Shown here: piece by piece, positions 1 to 11,506 of the stretch
Layout of the letters: every line of letters begins with the position of its first letter
How positions within the stretch are numbered: position 1 is the stretch's first letter
Assembly: GCF_964340395.1 (NCBI RefSeq)
Contig: NC_135553.1
Span: 21,500,949-21,564,948 of the forward strand
Direction: 5' to 3'
Source of the DNA: Glandiceps talaboti
Taxonomy: Eukaryota; Hemichordata; Enteropneusta; Spengelidae
Length of the DNA stretch: 64,000 nt
Notes under the pieces: generated by a model
What the model was told of the DNA's origin: nothing
The model's input: only the letters and a program-made list of their open reading frames with translations
Databases searched by the model: none
Translations under genes and position numbers: made by a program

Positions 1-93
1 CTAAATACCCTAAATAAACTTATCTTTCCTGAAAATTGACAGACAACTGCAAAAGGCGAGTACAAAAGGTTCACTTGGTATCATTGTTAGTTA

Positions 94-301
94 CTGTAAA
101 CCTAGATATTTTTGCGACTAGAAAATTTTATGATTTTACAGTCTTCAGCAAGTTCTCAAAGACTACTTTTTACTAATTACCAGATTGGTACATCATGTTC
201 ATGTACAAGAAGGCATTTTACACAACTTATTTTTTGCATTTTTGTTTTCGACCGAACTAAGTGAAAATAAGTCTTTAGGGAAATTTCCACCAGGTTTACA
301 G
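94..301. mobile_element. MITE copy 1 with TA target site
   Basis: A 208-bp element whose ends are inverted (CTGTAAACCT at the left, AGGTTTACAG at the right) and which is flanked by TA on both sides. The interior aligns by eye with a second copy at 51976-52187 in the same orientation. The TA flanks suggest a Tc1/mariner-type non-autonomous element; this class call is an inference. No coding potential is seen. Confidence 0.7.
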
Positions 302-592
302 TATCTAGAGTGAAGTCCATGTAATACATGTCCATATAAGGCCAAAAAAAAATTTGTTTCTGGTCAGTACATTGTCTAAAATGGTGCGACAACGTGTTTT
401 TACTTCTCAACAAACTTGTCACTCAGTCTACTATTTATGGCAGTTACTGTTCTTTTTCTTTAGTACTTTAGAGCAAGTGTGTATGTGGGGCAGTTCTCAT
501 TTGCTTGTTCATGATTGGCTCTGCAGTTGTCTTCACTGAAGTAAGAAGGTTATTTTTGTGTTGCCCCATAGATCTGCAGACTGTATGGGCTG

Positions 593-594
593 GA

Positions 595-668
<74 letters not shown>
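593..668. repeat. (CA)n microsatellite
   Basis: About 76 bp of nearly uninterrupted CA dinucleotides. Open frames through it (poly-Val/Cys, poly-Thr/His) are artefacts. It lies in the intron after exon 3 of the alpha-glucosidase gene, between the two dispersed repeats and the exon. Confidence 0.98.
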
Positions 669-670
<2 letters not shown>

Positions 671-829
671 GACCAATTTAAGTGATTTGCTGTCAAGAAA
701 CAATTCTTTTTTTTTGCCTAATAGCACCAGGCATTGTAGCACAATTAAATGTACTGTTGATAGCCATAAGCAATGAGTAAATACATGAATAAATGAATAA
801 ATAAAGAAATACCATTATGTAATACTTAC

Positions 830-975
830 AGCACTTTCTGATTCTCTGCTCTCTTTACACGAAAACTGAAAGGTTCCTTTTCAAACTCAACCGTATATGA
901 CTGTGATAAACTCTTGCTTGTTGGTTTTGGTGTTCTTAGTGGAATTTCATATCTCCTTCTATTGGGATCAAATAT
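830..975 (-). CDS. Exon 3: GH31 N-terminal domain segment
   Basis: A 146-nt exon with acceptor ATCAACAG (AG at 977-976) and donor CT|GTAAGT (GT at 829-828). It starts in phase 0, matching exon 2, and leaves in phase 2. Its 48 codons include RRRYEIPLRTPKP and EFEKEPFSFRVKR, which match the conserved N-terminal beta-sandwich of GH31 enzymes (RYEVP and EPFxxxVxR motifs). No further exon is recognisable between 1 and 829, so the catalytic domain lies beyond the left edge. Confidence 0.88.
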
Positions 976-3900
976 CTGTTGATGAAATCATGCACCGATA
1001 CACAAGTTAATATCACAGTCAGTCAAAAAGAAAATATAATGGTTTGAAAAGATAGGAGTACAGCCTAGATCTATATGGTCTTTCCTGGTTATATAGTACA
1101 ACAGCTAGCTCTCTATAAAAAAAAATCGCATTGACCACATCCTTCAATAAGCATATCATATAAAAGTAGTGACTACATTACGAAAAAGTTCAAACTTTGA
1201 CCTACTTTACAGAGTGTTATCTTATTGAAGGAAACAAACAAACAAACAGACACACAAAGTACTTCAATACAATGATACTGCTCACTCTCAATAGTCTAAA
1301 ACTTGGGTGAAAAGAATTGATGTACAGATATTTTTTCTTACCTTGAAATGTAATCTAGATTCAGATTCTAGATAGACATCCATTTGTAACTTCAGTATAT
1401 CTTTACCATAGTGAGTTGTGGTCTGTCTTTCCAGGTTAGCTGTATGCCCAAATGGGGTCTGAGTGTTGTCAGTTATTGAGTATGATGGGAAGTCACTTGG
1501 GTAATAGCAGTCTGGTGGTTTATTGGAGGATGTCTGTACAGACTCAGTAAAGATAGGATTCCAACAGCATCCACGACTTTCACAGCGTTTTTGAGTTACT
1601 CCTGTTTCGGGGTGGCAGTCAAATCTAGATGCTGGTTCTGTCACTGTGCAACTAGCAGCTGGGAATTATAGATACAAATTAGTGTTTTGTAAATACTGTA
1701 GATGAAATTTACTTGAACCACCAAGGTATTTTATCAGGGCTCCCCATCAAAATTATGGTGCAAGGTAAATACATTGTATATGCAAATTTTACCAGAATTC
1801 TCCTTTATTACTGGATTTCCTAACCTAAAACACAGCAAAGACATTATATGAATGAATTATAAAACACCATTATAGTTTTTTGGAAACTTAACACAAGCTA
1901 TAAAAAGATCAAAATTACACGCATCATGACAGACAATGTAATTATCAACATTGAAATTTAAACTTATATAAAGTTATAAAACACTATATAAAGTTGAAAT
2001 TTTGTGAAAGCAAAAAAACTGAAGATTTCATCCACACCTGTGGACTTGCTCACTACTCTGATGCTCTTGATTAGTCACATAAACCGTCACTGAATTTTGT
2101 CACATGATTCCAGGGATGTGTCATGTGACCAACTCAGATCAAACTGGCGAACAAGCCCACACGTGTGGGCAAAAGCTTCAGATTTGCTTTCAGTAAATTT
2201 CAACTGTGTCACTGCGAGGTATTTCAATAGTTTTTGAGACACAGTAACCTATATAGATGAACAGGCATCAATACACTTGTAGAATAAGCCTAGGCTTGTA
2301 AGTTATGATCAAATGATGACCACTGAAATTTCAACCAAATTTTAGGATGATTTGCATAATTATAGTAGTACCCTTTTCGTACTTACAAACAGTATACATG
2401 TAAGTCCTGGACATTTTATGTATTTTCTGCTATTATTTTCCCCTACCTTTTGGTTTAGGTTCCATAGAGTCATATTTATATTTCACTGTTTGATCAAACT
2501 TTCCACGGTCAATTCTTTCTATTGCCAAGTCTTGATTCTCCTTGACCTTCAAGTTGTCAACAACATTCACATTACCATCTTTTTCGTTATCAGTCTTCTC
2601 ATAATTACTTGCTGCCTGATAACCATGGTTACCAGCAACTACCACTTCCTTTTCCTCCATCATGTTTGAGTTGCCAATATTGTTGTCACCAACATAATTT
2701 GTTCCTCCTGCATTAAGAGTATTATCCCGCGATTCCTGGTTTTTATTCGCATTGTCACTTTTTACATCCTGGCCTGTACCTTCTTCTGTACCTGCTGCCC
2801 CAAGTTCCAAGAGATTCTTGTGCTCCTCAACAGCTTTATCTATTACATCATCATCTAAACTAGGTTCAGATTGTCCTTTTTCTTCCTCTAGTGGTGAATT
2901 CATATCTTTTTGTAATTCAAAACTCCCCGTTTTTTCATGCTCACCTGTTCCTGGAAAGCCTGGCAGAGTTTTGATTTCACCAACTGTTTTAACTACATGT
3001 ATCTGGTTTTCATTTGGTGGCACCTCCTCATTTGCCAGGTTTTCATTAGGTAGCATCTCATTTGCCGGGTTTCCATTAGGTAGCATCTCATTTGCCAGGT
3101 TTTCATTAGGTGGCATCTCCCTATTTGCCGGGTTTACATTAGGTAGCATCTCATTTGCTGGATTTTCATTTGGTGGCAATTCCTCATTTGATGGGTTTCC
3201 ATTAGGTAGCATCTCATTTGCCGGGTTTTCATTTGGTGGCACCTCCTCATTTGCCAGGTTTTCATTAGGTGGCACCTCCCCATTTGCCGGGTTTACATTA
3301 GGTAGCATCTCATTTGCTGGATTTTCATTTGGTGGCAACTCCCCATTTGCTGGGTTTCCATTAGGTAGCACCTCCTCATTTGGCTGGTTTTCCTTCAAAT
3401 TGACTATGTTGTTGTTGTTGTTGTTGGTTTCTTTACCATCTCCATCTGTCTGTTCCATGCCCTGACTTTTCTTTTCATCTAGCATATGAGCTTCAAGTTT
3501 CTCATTAACATTTTGTAAAGTTTTGACATCATCAGATTGATTTTCCTCTTTCTGAGCTTCATGAATGTTTATATCAACTTTGTTGCCACCATTTCCATCA
3601 TCACCTGTATCCTTAAGTTCCTGATAAGTCTTAGAATCTTCCTTAACTATCGGTTTCTCAATTTCTCCAAAGTTCTCTCCTTTCTGAGATTCTCCAAGAT
3701 TGATCATGGCATTCTGTTGTCCTTCCTGCAAAGTTTTGTCTAGTAGCTTTTTGTCATACATTGTTTCCCCTATTGATTTTTCACCTTTCTTTGGCTCAAT
3801 TTTGTCCACTTCTTCTTCTTTCCCCAGTCCATCATTGTTGTCGTCAACATTACTATTTTTAATTTCCTCCTCTGTTTTTTCTAATCCCTGATTATTTTCA

Positions 3901-4367
3901 TTGTTATTAGCTTCATTATCTTCCAACTTTTCATCATTTTCCTTCACGTTGGTCACTACATCTTCTTCCTTGTTTACCTCCGTCGTGGGTATATCATCAT
4001 AGCTTGGAATACTTTCATCTTCTATTTTTTTATCATTGTCATCCCCCTCCCCCTCACCATTTGAAAAGCCTCCCTCCCCAAGGCCCATTCTGTCATTTCC
4101 CGGACTGCCTACCAGTGGGATTTCATATTTTTGTCCATCATCGACTCTGCTCTTATCTCCGTTGGAAGTCTGACCATAGCGTTGTTGCTGTTGTTGTTGT
4201 TGTTGTTGAGTCGTGGACCGCGATGGCGATTTGGACGATCCACGCAAAAAGTTATTGACAAAGATAAAAGAGGCAATGACAACAACAAACAGCACACACA
4301 ATTTCAATTTGTGTCGACTAAGGACCAAATTACCACCCCTCCTCCGATCTCTTCGACTGCTCGTCAT
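830..4367 (-). CDS. Type II membrane trefoil/GH31 alpha-glucosidase, 5' part (exons 1-3)
   Basis: Partial gene: coding exons 4367-2447, 1658-1342 and 975-830, joined in phases 1 and 0, with a phase-2 donor leaving the last exon. The spliced product so far is 794 codons. Order: basic cytosolic tail (1-20), signal anchor (about 21-37), polyglutamine (54-62), long acidic Asn/Glu/Pro stalk with repeats (to about 640), P-type trefoil with six cysteines (about 644-690), then the GH31 N-terminal beta domain. This order is that of intestinal sucrase-isomaltase and maltase-glucoamylase: type II proteins with a stalk, a trefoil and a GH31 module that release glucose from alpha-1,4/1,6 glucans at the cell surface. 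Lysosomal acid alpha-glucosidase shares the trefoil-GH31 part but has a cleaved signal peptide. The catalytic GH31 domain is off the left edge, so activity cannot be confirmed. The stalk, about 600 residues, is far longer than in the vertebrate enzymes. Confidence 0.88.
1342..1658 (-). CDS. Exon 2: P-type trefoil domain
   Basis: A 317-nt exon with an acceptor TTCCCAG (AG at 1660-1659) in phase 1 and donor AAG|GTAAGA (GT at 1341-1340) in phase 0. It joins exon 1 as GCT (Ala). The translation shows the trefoil pattern of six cysteines: C-T-V, R-F-D-C-H-P, K-R-C-E, G-C-C-W-N-P and D-C-Y-Y-P. It continues into the start of the GH31 N-terminal domain, including a TPFGH motif and a strand ending in LHFK. 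An apparent Met at 1644 is a GTG codon inside the domain, not a start. Confidence 0.92.
1993..2214. mobile_element. Inverted-repeat (MITE-like) element in glucosidase intron 1
   Basis: The left end (GTTGAAATTTTGTGAAAGC) and the right end are imperfect inverted repeats. Inside them lies a second inverted pair around two short palindromes, CCACACCTGTGG and CCCACACGTGTGGG. The total is about 222 bp. No clear target duplication is visible, so the class is open. Confidence 0.55.
2447..4367 (-). CDS. Exon 1: signal anchor and acidic repeat stalk
   Basis: A 1,921-nt exon starting at the ATG at 4367-4365; this is the first in-frame Met and is followed by an Arg-rich tail and a hydrophobic segment, as expected for a type II anchor. 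The exon ends after CCA AAA G with donor GGTAGGG (GT at 2446-2445). The stalk is dominated by Glu, Asp, Asn and Lys. From about residue 322 to 452 it is built of imperfect 13-20-residue repeats with motifs such as PPNENPANE and MLPNGNPANE, written by a coding minisatellite at about 3010-3400. A 237-codon open frame on the opposite strand over this repeat is a shadow. Confidence 0.88.
3010..3400 (-). repeat. Coding minisatellite in the stalk
   Basis: Tandem imperfect units, roughly 39-60 bp, with recurring plus-strand words such as CATTTGCCGGGTTT and CATTAGGTAGCATCTC. All units keep the reading frame of the minus-strand gene and encode Pro/Asn/Glu-rich repeats. Length variation between alleles is likely. 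Confidence 0.85.
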
Positions 4368-5090
4368 TTTAAAAAATATGGAGTGTGTTTGTTACGTACT
4401 GAGTTGAATCTCTTCAATACTACACAATAGTTGTGTTGTAAAAAGATAGTGAACTTCAGACCCGGATATGCATTTACAACAGTGTAGTGCTAAACCACTA
4501 CACCGTGTAGATGAGAAGCTAATATCCCATGGACCTTTCAATAGGAAAAATGTTAACTAACAACACAAAACAATTGTTTCTGGAAACTGGAATTATAATC
4601 AAACACCACTGAACTTGAAGCTTGAATCATCCACCGCGTACAAACATTTTGTTACTTGACACAATTACACTTTACAGGCTAAGGCCGTTTGTGTAAGGGC
4701 AAGGCAACACAGTTGTGTCGGTTTACGTGTACTTTGTTTCCCAGGGTGGTTTCTACGGTTGTTAAATCGAGATGCCGTCTTCTCTCCTTTATAACATTGT
4801 TGCTACGATAGACTACAAACTCCTTCCACTGAACGATCCTTAGTATTCCCACACCGTCAATCCTGCCAGGAACATGTCACGTCGAGATAACCGTTCACCT
4901 TTGACCTTAGTACGTTTATTCAGATCCACCGCTGGTGGCTCTCTAGACAAAAAAATGACGAAGCTGGCGGCGGGCTATCCAAACTAGGAAATATAGGTAA
5001 ATTTATTTAGCGCCGCGCCTAGTCGCTTTCACCACACCAGATTGCGGGCAATCCGGCCATCCGACCCACAGCTAGCTAGCTAGCTATCTA
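4368..5090. other. Upstream region of the glucosidase gene
   Basis: About 720 bp with no recognisable gene. It contains the presumed 5' UTR and promoter of the minus-strand glucosidase gene and CpG-bearing sequence at 4,860-5,050. No clear TATA box or transcription factor site can be asserted by eye. Confidence 0.4.
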
Positions 5091-5098
5091 ACTAGATG

Positions 5099-5434
<336 letters not shown>

Positions 5435-5527
5435 TCTACATGTATACAGATATTTACTAGTATTATCCATGAGTTGAAATGTTTTCATTAACCCATGCAT
5501 ATTTTGTTTGTTTGTGTATGCTTATTA

Positions 5528-5528
5528 C

Positions 5529-5611
<83 letters not shown>

Positions 5612-5682
5612 CTGACTAATTGACTGATTGATTGATTGATTCATTCATTCATATGCATTCATTTGTCTGTCTGTCTGCCTGC

Positions 5683-5759
<77 letters not shown>

Positions 5760-5772
5760 AGTCTGTCTGTTT
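5528..5772. repeat. (ATTG)n followed by (TCTG)n microsatellites
   Basis: Two adjoining tetranucleotide tracts: ATTG to about 5642 and TCTG/TCTGCCTG from about 5664. Together with the preceding TAGA/TGGA tract they make a satellite-rich block of nearly 700 bp. Confidence 0.97.
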
Positions 5773-7233
5773 CTTTGTTTGGTTGTAGCACGGTTCCTAG
5801 GCTTCCTGTGTTCGGACTGCTTTTCCTGGGAATTTTTTTTATTAAATTATCTTGCAAACTATATCAACCTGTAGAATTCAACATCTATACCTTGTTTAGG
5901 ATATATGTTCCCTTCCGTTATGCGTGGAAAATATCCTAAAATAAAGTGTGGGCAATCTATGCGCGATCGAGTAAAGGGGGAACGCTTTCAGGGGCAGAAC
6001 TGGAGACTTTCGAAAGAGAAAGATGTCGAAAACAGAAATGACATTTGTTTATATGCAATTTTCTATCTATCTATTTTCGCGATTTTTATTTTATTTTTCT
6101 CTCGAATATATTAAAAAGGTTTAGGGTCGGCGTGAAAAACTAGGTAGGGTAGGGTAACCGAAACCAAACACTTTTTTAGGCCCAATGAAAGCGTTTCACT
6201 GTCCAAATACTTTCATAACCAATTTCTTGCAGTTCTTCGATTCTTTGTAACATCTACGCATGCCTTATTGAACAATGGTATGTAACCCGACTTAAGCAAA
6301 GCGATGAAAGTGTTATTTCCTTCTATATTTTCAATCTTTATTCTCAATTTAGAACGACGGAATAGGCCATTTCGGACTGAAAAAAGGAAATTGAGAATAC
6401 AGCGCCCTCGCTCAAACTGGACGGGTACCATCACCTCATAGTACCTTTCTTAAGAGCTCTGTCCCTTGGTATTCTGTAGAAGTGTAAATCGGGATGTTTT
6501 TCATATTGTTCAGACATCGAGGAAATCAGCAGTGCTCTATGATTAACTGAGTAACCTATACCATGTATACCCCAAGGTACACAGACAGGAAGTAGAGCGC
6601 CACCATGGTATATTTTGGAAAGGCCATTTGGAAATCATAATGTTGTTTTATTTTTGTAGGCGGGAAAAAAGTCCCAAAATTATGTCTAGAGTGCTTTGAA
6701 GTGGATGCATTATGTTCTCAGAAAAAAAAATTAAAAGCGTCGAGGTGAACTGATATAGTTTTACGAATATACTTTCTCTTCCTCACCAACCATAATTAAA
6801 CTTTGGAAGCCATAGATCTAAAGCTGTAATTTGCCTATTCATTTTTTTTTTAATTCTGGATTTCAAAAAACAATCTGAATATAATGTCCAAGGATTCTAT
6901 TGAAAAGTATATCATATTATCCTAATGTCAAAGATTCAGATCACAGCTAGTTGAGGAAGAGCAGAGCAACGGTCTGTTCACTCTTTCTGGAATTCTTTGA
7001 AAGGGCTTGGCTGATGCATAATGAAGGCGCCCGACAATGCATGCCTTGTAGTCTAAAAAAAAAAAAACCTGTGTGCTTTTGAAAATACAAGATGTAAACT
7101 GAATGTCTTTCGTAAGGGCAAACCCTTCAGATTTTTCCCTACACTCACAGTAATTGTTGGAATGTAAAACTATAGCTGTCGTATACACGATGCACATCTT
7201 AAAGTTGCCACATGGATGACAAATGGGTATTTA
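5773..7233. other. Intergenic, no gene seen
   Basis: About 1.46 kb with only short open frames. It contains a few A/T homopolymers and a microsatellite-free spacer. No splice-consistent coding segment was recognised. Confidence 0.4.
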
Positions 7234-9900
7234 GGGAGTGATCAGTTTTTACGGCCGGGGGTGGGCCGGTGACTTTTTGTTCATGTTGTACTTAAAAATA
7301 GTGACCCCCCTGCAATTCATTCACAAAACAATCCACCCCCCCCCCTCTGACAAATAAAAAAACACAATACCCCCCCCCCACCTGTTGACAAGAAACACTC
7401 TTTTTGTTCTTGCAAAAGACACTCTATTCTCAAAGCATAATACCGCACACTGCACAGTTAATTTTACATGTTACATTTTCAGTAATTTTAAGTGTATCTG
7501 GTAAATTGCTATCCCAAATCCATTGCTTCACATGTATAAAGAAGCTCTTTAGATAGGAACCCTATGAAAAGTATGATTGTCTGTTCACGGACGTACACAA
7601 TATTCATGGTTTAGTAACCAAAAGTTCTAGGATATCTCTTAGATTGAGTGAACTATTAATATTTATTAATTCAGCTAATTATCAAGTACAGTATTATAAA
7701 TGGAGTTTATATACTTGTAAACCCATGTCAATAACTGTCACACATAATGATGTACTTGCATCATATAATGAATTGTTTACATCATATAAAGATATGTTCA
7801 CATCATATAGTCAATATATTATTTTCTTTAGACTTAACACGACTGTGGCTTTCCATACTTGTACACGTTTGCACTCCTCAAGGTTTTGAATAATGAAATG
7901 TGATAAATGTCATTGTTTCAAAATAGAAATTAAAAAATGTCATAAAAATGTTTTCTGTACTACAGCAGTTTCTAAACTAGATTACTAATTCGATTCACTT
8001 ACTACTGGCTATGTTGTCCAGTATATTGTTGGCAACATGATAGCCTTGAAAATAAATACACTCTAATACCAAGGAAATGTAACATTATGATCTGCTGACA
8101 AAATTTTACTCTCAGTATACAGTCACTCAATGTGGATACTAGATATTCCAGAGGAAATGTAAAATCTATTTTTTCTCATAACTTTGCACCGTGTCAGTAC
8201 TATAGAAGTTCTGGCTACAGTAAATAGCCCTTTACTAGATCATCATCAAACAAGTCTGTGTTTATAACTTTGTTTATCAGTCATTCACATAATATATATT
8301 CCCTGAGAATCCGATTAATATTGTATTCACCTTGGAATATATTTCTTTCTTGGTAGTTTATGGTGTAAAACAATAGCAAGAGAAAGGGGGTTTCACATGT
8401 AGCCTAGTAACATGTATTAAACTTGGTGATGGTCACAGGTATCAGAGAAGAAGTGAAACACAAACACAGAAAAGTTATTTTTATAAGACATGTAGTTCGT
8501 ACTATAGCTATGCCAAGTAACAGTACAATAGTTTGTACATGTATGATAAATCAACATATTTGGGGTGAGATCAGTAGGTAAAAAAACTAATTCTTTTAGT
8601 AAGGCCTCAGAACCCCTTCCTCACCCCTTCTAACTAAAATGGTAAAATTGTTGCAGACAGCACAATCAATTTCAAATCAGTATGTAGTATCATGTAGTGA
8701 TATGAATACAAAGCCAGTATGTAGTGAGGAAAAATAGCTTTTTAATTGGCACAATAATGTATTTTAGGGCCATGCATAACACATTTTTTTCCCACTTTTC
8801 AATTTGACATTTTTAGAAATGTTTGTGTTGGGATACAAAACAGATTTCATTATAAAGGACCTCCTCTCACTCCACCCCTCACTAAAAGAATTTAGTTTTT
8901 ACCCTAAATTGAACTATTGATCTCAACCATAAATCAATTTGGAACTTCTAATGGAGATGATCATAGTTATCATACATTATATGTACAAAAATGTATAGGA
9001 ACTAGACTAACTATACACATGGACATTGAATATCCAATATCTAGACACAAGCTGGGTGAGGCACTTTCAGTCACAGTGTTTGCCACATATTATTTCAAAG
9101 TGTCCTAAATTGGTTATGTTTGTACACAATTCCACATGTTCAGGTCAATGGAGGAACAGATTTTAGAGCCAGTAAATCTTAAGGTATTTCATTTCTTATG
9201 TGTTACATGTACAGCTACACATGCAAGTTTTTGTACCACAAGATGACACAATGCAACTCATGGCATGCAATAGCGAGAAGTCAATTTTCTAACAAATAAC
9301 TGTTGCTTAAAGGTGGCCATGGTGCAGTGTTGTGATGCCATACCATATGTATTGGATGTATCAAGAGACAGAGTTCATGTTATATTTGAATGTATATTTA
9401 TAGCTATTTGTTTATGGTTTATTTTATGCACTTACATTTTTTTGTTTAATAGCTTGCACAGCGCCCACAAGTGGCAGCATAGCGGCTCAATGACTAGTAT
9501 GCATGCGTGTCCTATACACTAAGTGATGTTTTTTTGGTGGTTTTACCCAAGGATGCATTGCGGTACAATGACTACGCATGCAAATTCTACATGTATGTAC
9601 GATGTGTATGTACGATGTACAATCTCCACACCAAGGGCGCTATCTATGATATCATTGTGAGGCAGCTGGTCACAAATGAATCTACCCAGCTGTGTGAGCT
9701 TAGGGGCTTTGGCCTAGTTATGATATTAAATGTATGGACATTGAAGTAAAGGAGCATGGCTCATGATTTTGTTTAGTTGAAAACAAGGTGACCCCCCTTT
9801 ATTCGCCTCGTAAAAATAATGACCCCCCCCCCTTCTTTGAGTCCCAAATTGAGGTGCTGATTTACCGGCCCACCCCCGGCCGTAAAAACTGATCGCTCCC
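7234..9900. mobile_element. PIF/Harbinger-type element, 2.67 kb, no transposase
   Basis: The two ends are inverted repeats of about 38 bp. The left begins GGGAGTGATCAGTTTTTACG and the right is its near-exact reverse complement ending in CTGATCGCTCCC. Both sides are flanked by TTA (7231-7233 and 9901-9903). A 3-bp TWA target site and GGG-starting ends are typical of PIF/Harbinger transposons (family knowledge). Inside the ends, C-runs such as GTGACCCCCC recur near both termini. No frame longer than about 80 codons with transposase-like content is visible, so it looks non-autonomous. Confidence 0.75.
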
Positions 9901-9903
9901 TTA

Positions 9904-10735
9904 TTTTGGAATTTTTTTATATTTCCCTTTTGTTTCTTGCAATTCCTTTGAATTTAATTGGCTTTGTATCGGTTTATAAGTATACTGCAAAGGTCACTCT
10001 CTATCCGACCACATTAGGAGATCTAGACGTTCCACCGTTGGACTGTACAAAATGGCAGCCATGGATGATCTACTACTTGGAATCCACATATACTCTCATC
10101 GCAATATCAAATGACCATTTTGAATATCAAATACTAACCCTTTATTTATGCAAATATGGATATATAATTATTATAATAAGTTATTTAAAAAACCCACAAT
10201 GGATGGTCTCAACAAAACTCAACTCAAAGGGCTTCTAAAAGTTCTGACTAACCTTTGCCATGTTAACAGAGCATCATCAGGTCAGGGTTTTTAAAAAAAA
10301 AATATATATACTTAAAATACATACAAACTATTAATTATACAAAAAATATTACAATCATGGAAATAACAGGAACAAAGTTAGCTTCACTTTCCGGTTAATT
10401 TGCATACATCTTTTACGTCAGCACCTTGGTTGAAGACTATCGACAGAGTTGATGTAAAACAACAAAAACTTGTGAAAGTTCGAATTCCGCAGACTTGACT
10501 CTGCTGGTCGCAATTAGCTACCGGGTTAGTTACTTTTACTTGTGGAATTCTGGAGATCTGTATCTGTTGACTTGCACACATAACAGTTTAAGGTATACTG
10601 CATTTGTAGGATGGGCATCTAGGATTGCGATAATCGATGTTTCGGAAGAATCCGAATCAACCATTAGTCCTTCATGGTAGTAATACAGTCGACTGTTTAT
10701 GTCAACATAATTACAGTTTTCAGAGTTTGTACATC
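9904..10735. other. Spacer and likely 3' UTR of the small minus-strand gene
   Basis: No coding segment was recognised. On the minus strand an AATAAA lies at 10146-10141, about 590 nt after the stop codon of the 10736-11227 ORF. It is a candidate polyadenylation signal. Confidence 0.35.
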
Positions 10736-11227
10736 TTACTGCGGTACAACTTGTTGCTGATGTCTCCTCGCAAACCATTGCTTGATTTTGTAAATACGTC
10801 CTTCAAACCATGCGCAGACAGGTAGACATCCTGACACTGGTTTGTCCTTATCATCAGGGTTAGTTTCTCTGTGCTTGGTATTAGAATTTGGGGGAAGATC
10901 AACGGCAGCGTTGTCAGCTGGCTTTCTTTCTTGCAGTGTTTTTGATACGTTGCCTTTTCCCTTCTTAGATCCCTTGCCTTTGGACTCACTCTTCTGTTTC
11001 TGTATTCTCTCTGTGATTATCTTTTCCCACTCTTCCTGTGCAGTACGACTAGTGGAAGCTCCCTCATCAAAGTCACCATCACCATTACCTGTTCTTCTCC
11101 ACCATGACGGTGTCTTAGAAGAACTCACTGATATAAATACAGGTTTATCTTGAAGATGAATTTTTTCAGAATACTCACATCCATCTTCGTCTTCCTTCAT
11201 TTCTTTAACTAAGTATGGAATCGCCAT
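10736..11227 (-). CDS. Unknown 163-residue basic/acidic protein
   Basis: An intron-free 163-codon frame. I choose the ATG at 11227-11225 because its context (GTCACCATGG) is a full Kozak consensus. The frame stays open upstream to 11506, but without comparable starts. The product is hydrophilic: an acidic start (KEMKEDEDG), a Trp-Trp-Arg-Arg motif near residue 44, a predicted helix (EEWEKIITERIQKQK), a Lys/Gly-rich stretch that could be nuclear-localising (KGKGSKKGKG), and a C-terminal aromatic-basic helix (FEGRIYKIKQWFARRHQQQ). No signal peptide or membrane segment is seen. I do not recognise a family. It could also be the last exon of a larger gene. Confidence 0.5.
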   Translation of the reverse strand: MAIPYLVKEMKEDEDGCEYSEKIHLQDKPVFISVSSSKTPSWWRRTGNGDGDFDEGASTSRTAQEEWEKIITERIQKQKSESKGKGSKKGKGNVSKTLQERKPADNAAVDLPPNSNTKHRETNPDDKDKPVSGCLPVCAWFEGRIYKIKQWFARRHQQQVVPQ

Positions 11228-11506
11228 GGTGACAACGAGAATTACGTCACATTCAAAATTGTTTGAAGACCAAGGTTTGTATATCGTACAGACGACGATG
11301 CTTGCAGTAGTCGAACAGACAGAAGTAATTTGTTTATAAGTTCGAACGCGTTTCGACGAAAGTTTGGCGCCTTTGTACTTGTGTGGAAAACTTCCAGGTT
11401 CGAATTGTCCTCTTTCAAGGAAAATAGAACGTTGCGAACCGTATATGAACAGACAGCTACTAATAAACATGGCATCTTTTTTGTAAAATGGTAATATTAA
11501 CAACAA

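Noticed and set aside
1-34. CTAAATACCCTAAATAAAC at the very start resembling telomere-like repeats
   Set aside because: Only two imperfect units, not the TTAGGG/CCCTAA pattern. It is within chance.
2752-3465. 237-codon plus-strand open frame rich in Ser, Phe and Gly
   Set aside because: It is antisense to the glucosidase stalk minisatellite, has no splice or start support, and owes its openness to the repeat periodicity.
9313-9749. Two overlapping 69-80-codon plus-strand frames inside the 7234-9900 element
   Set aside because: They have no transposase-like motifs (no DDE pattern or helix-turn-helix that I can see) and are short enough to be chance.
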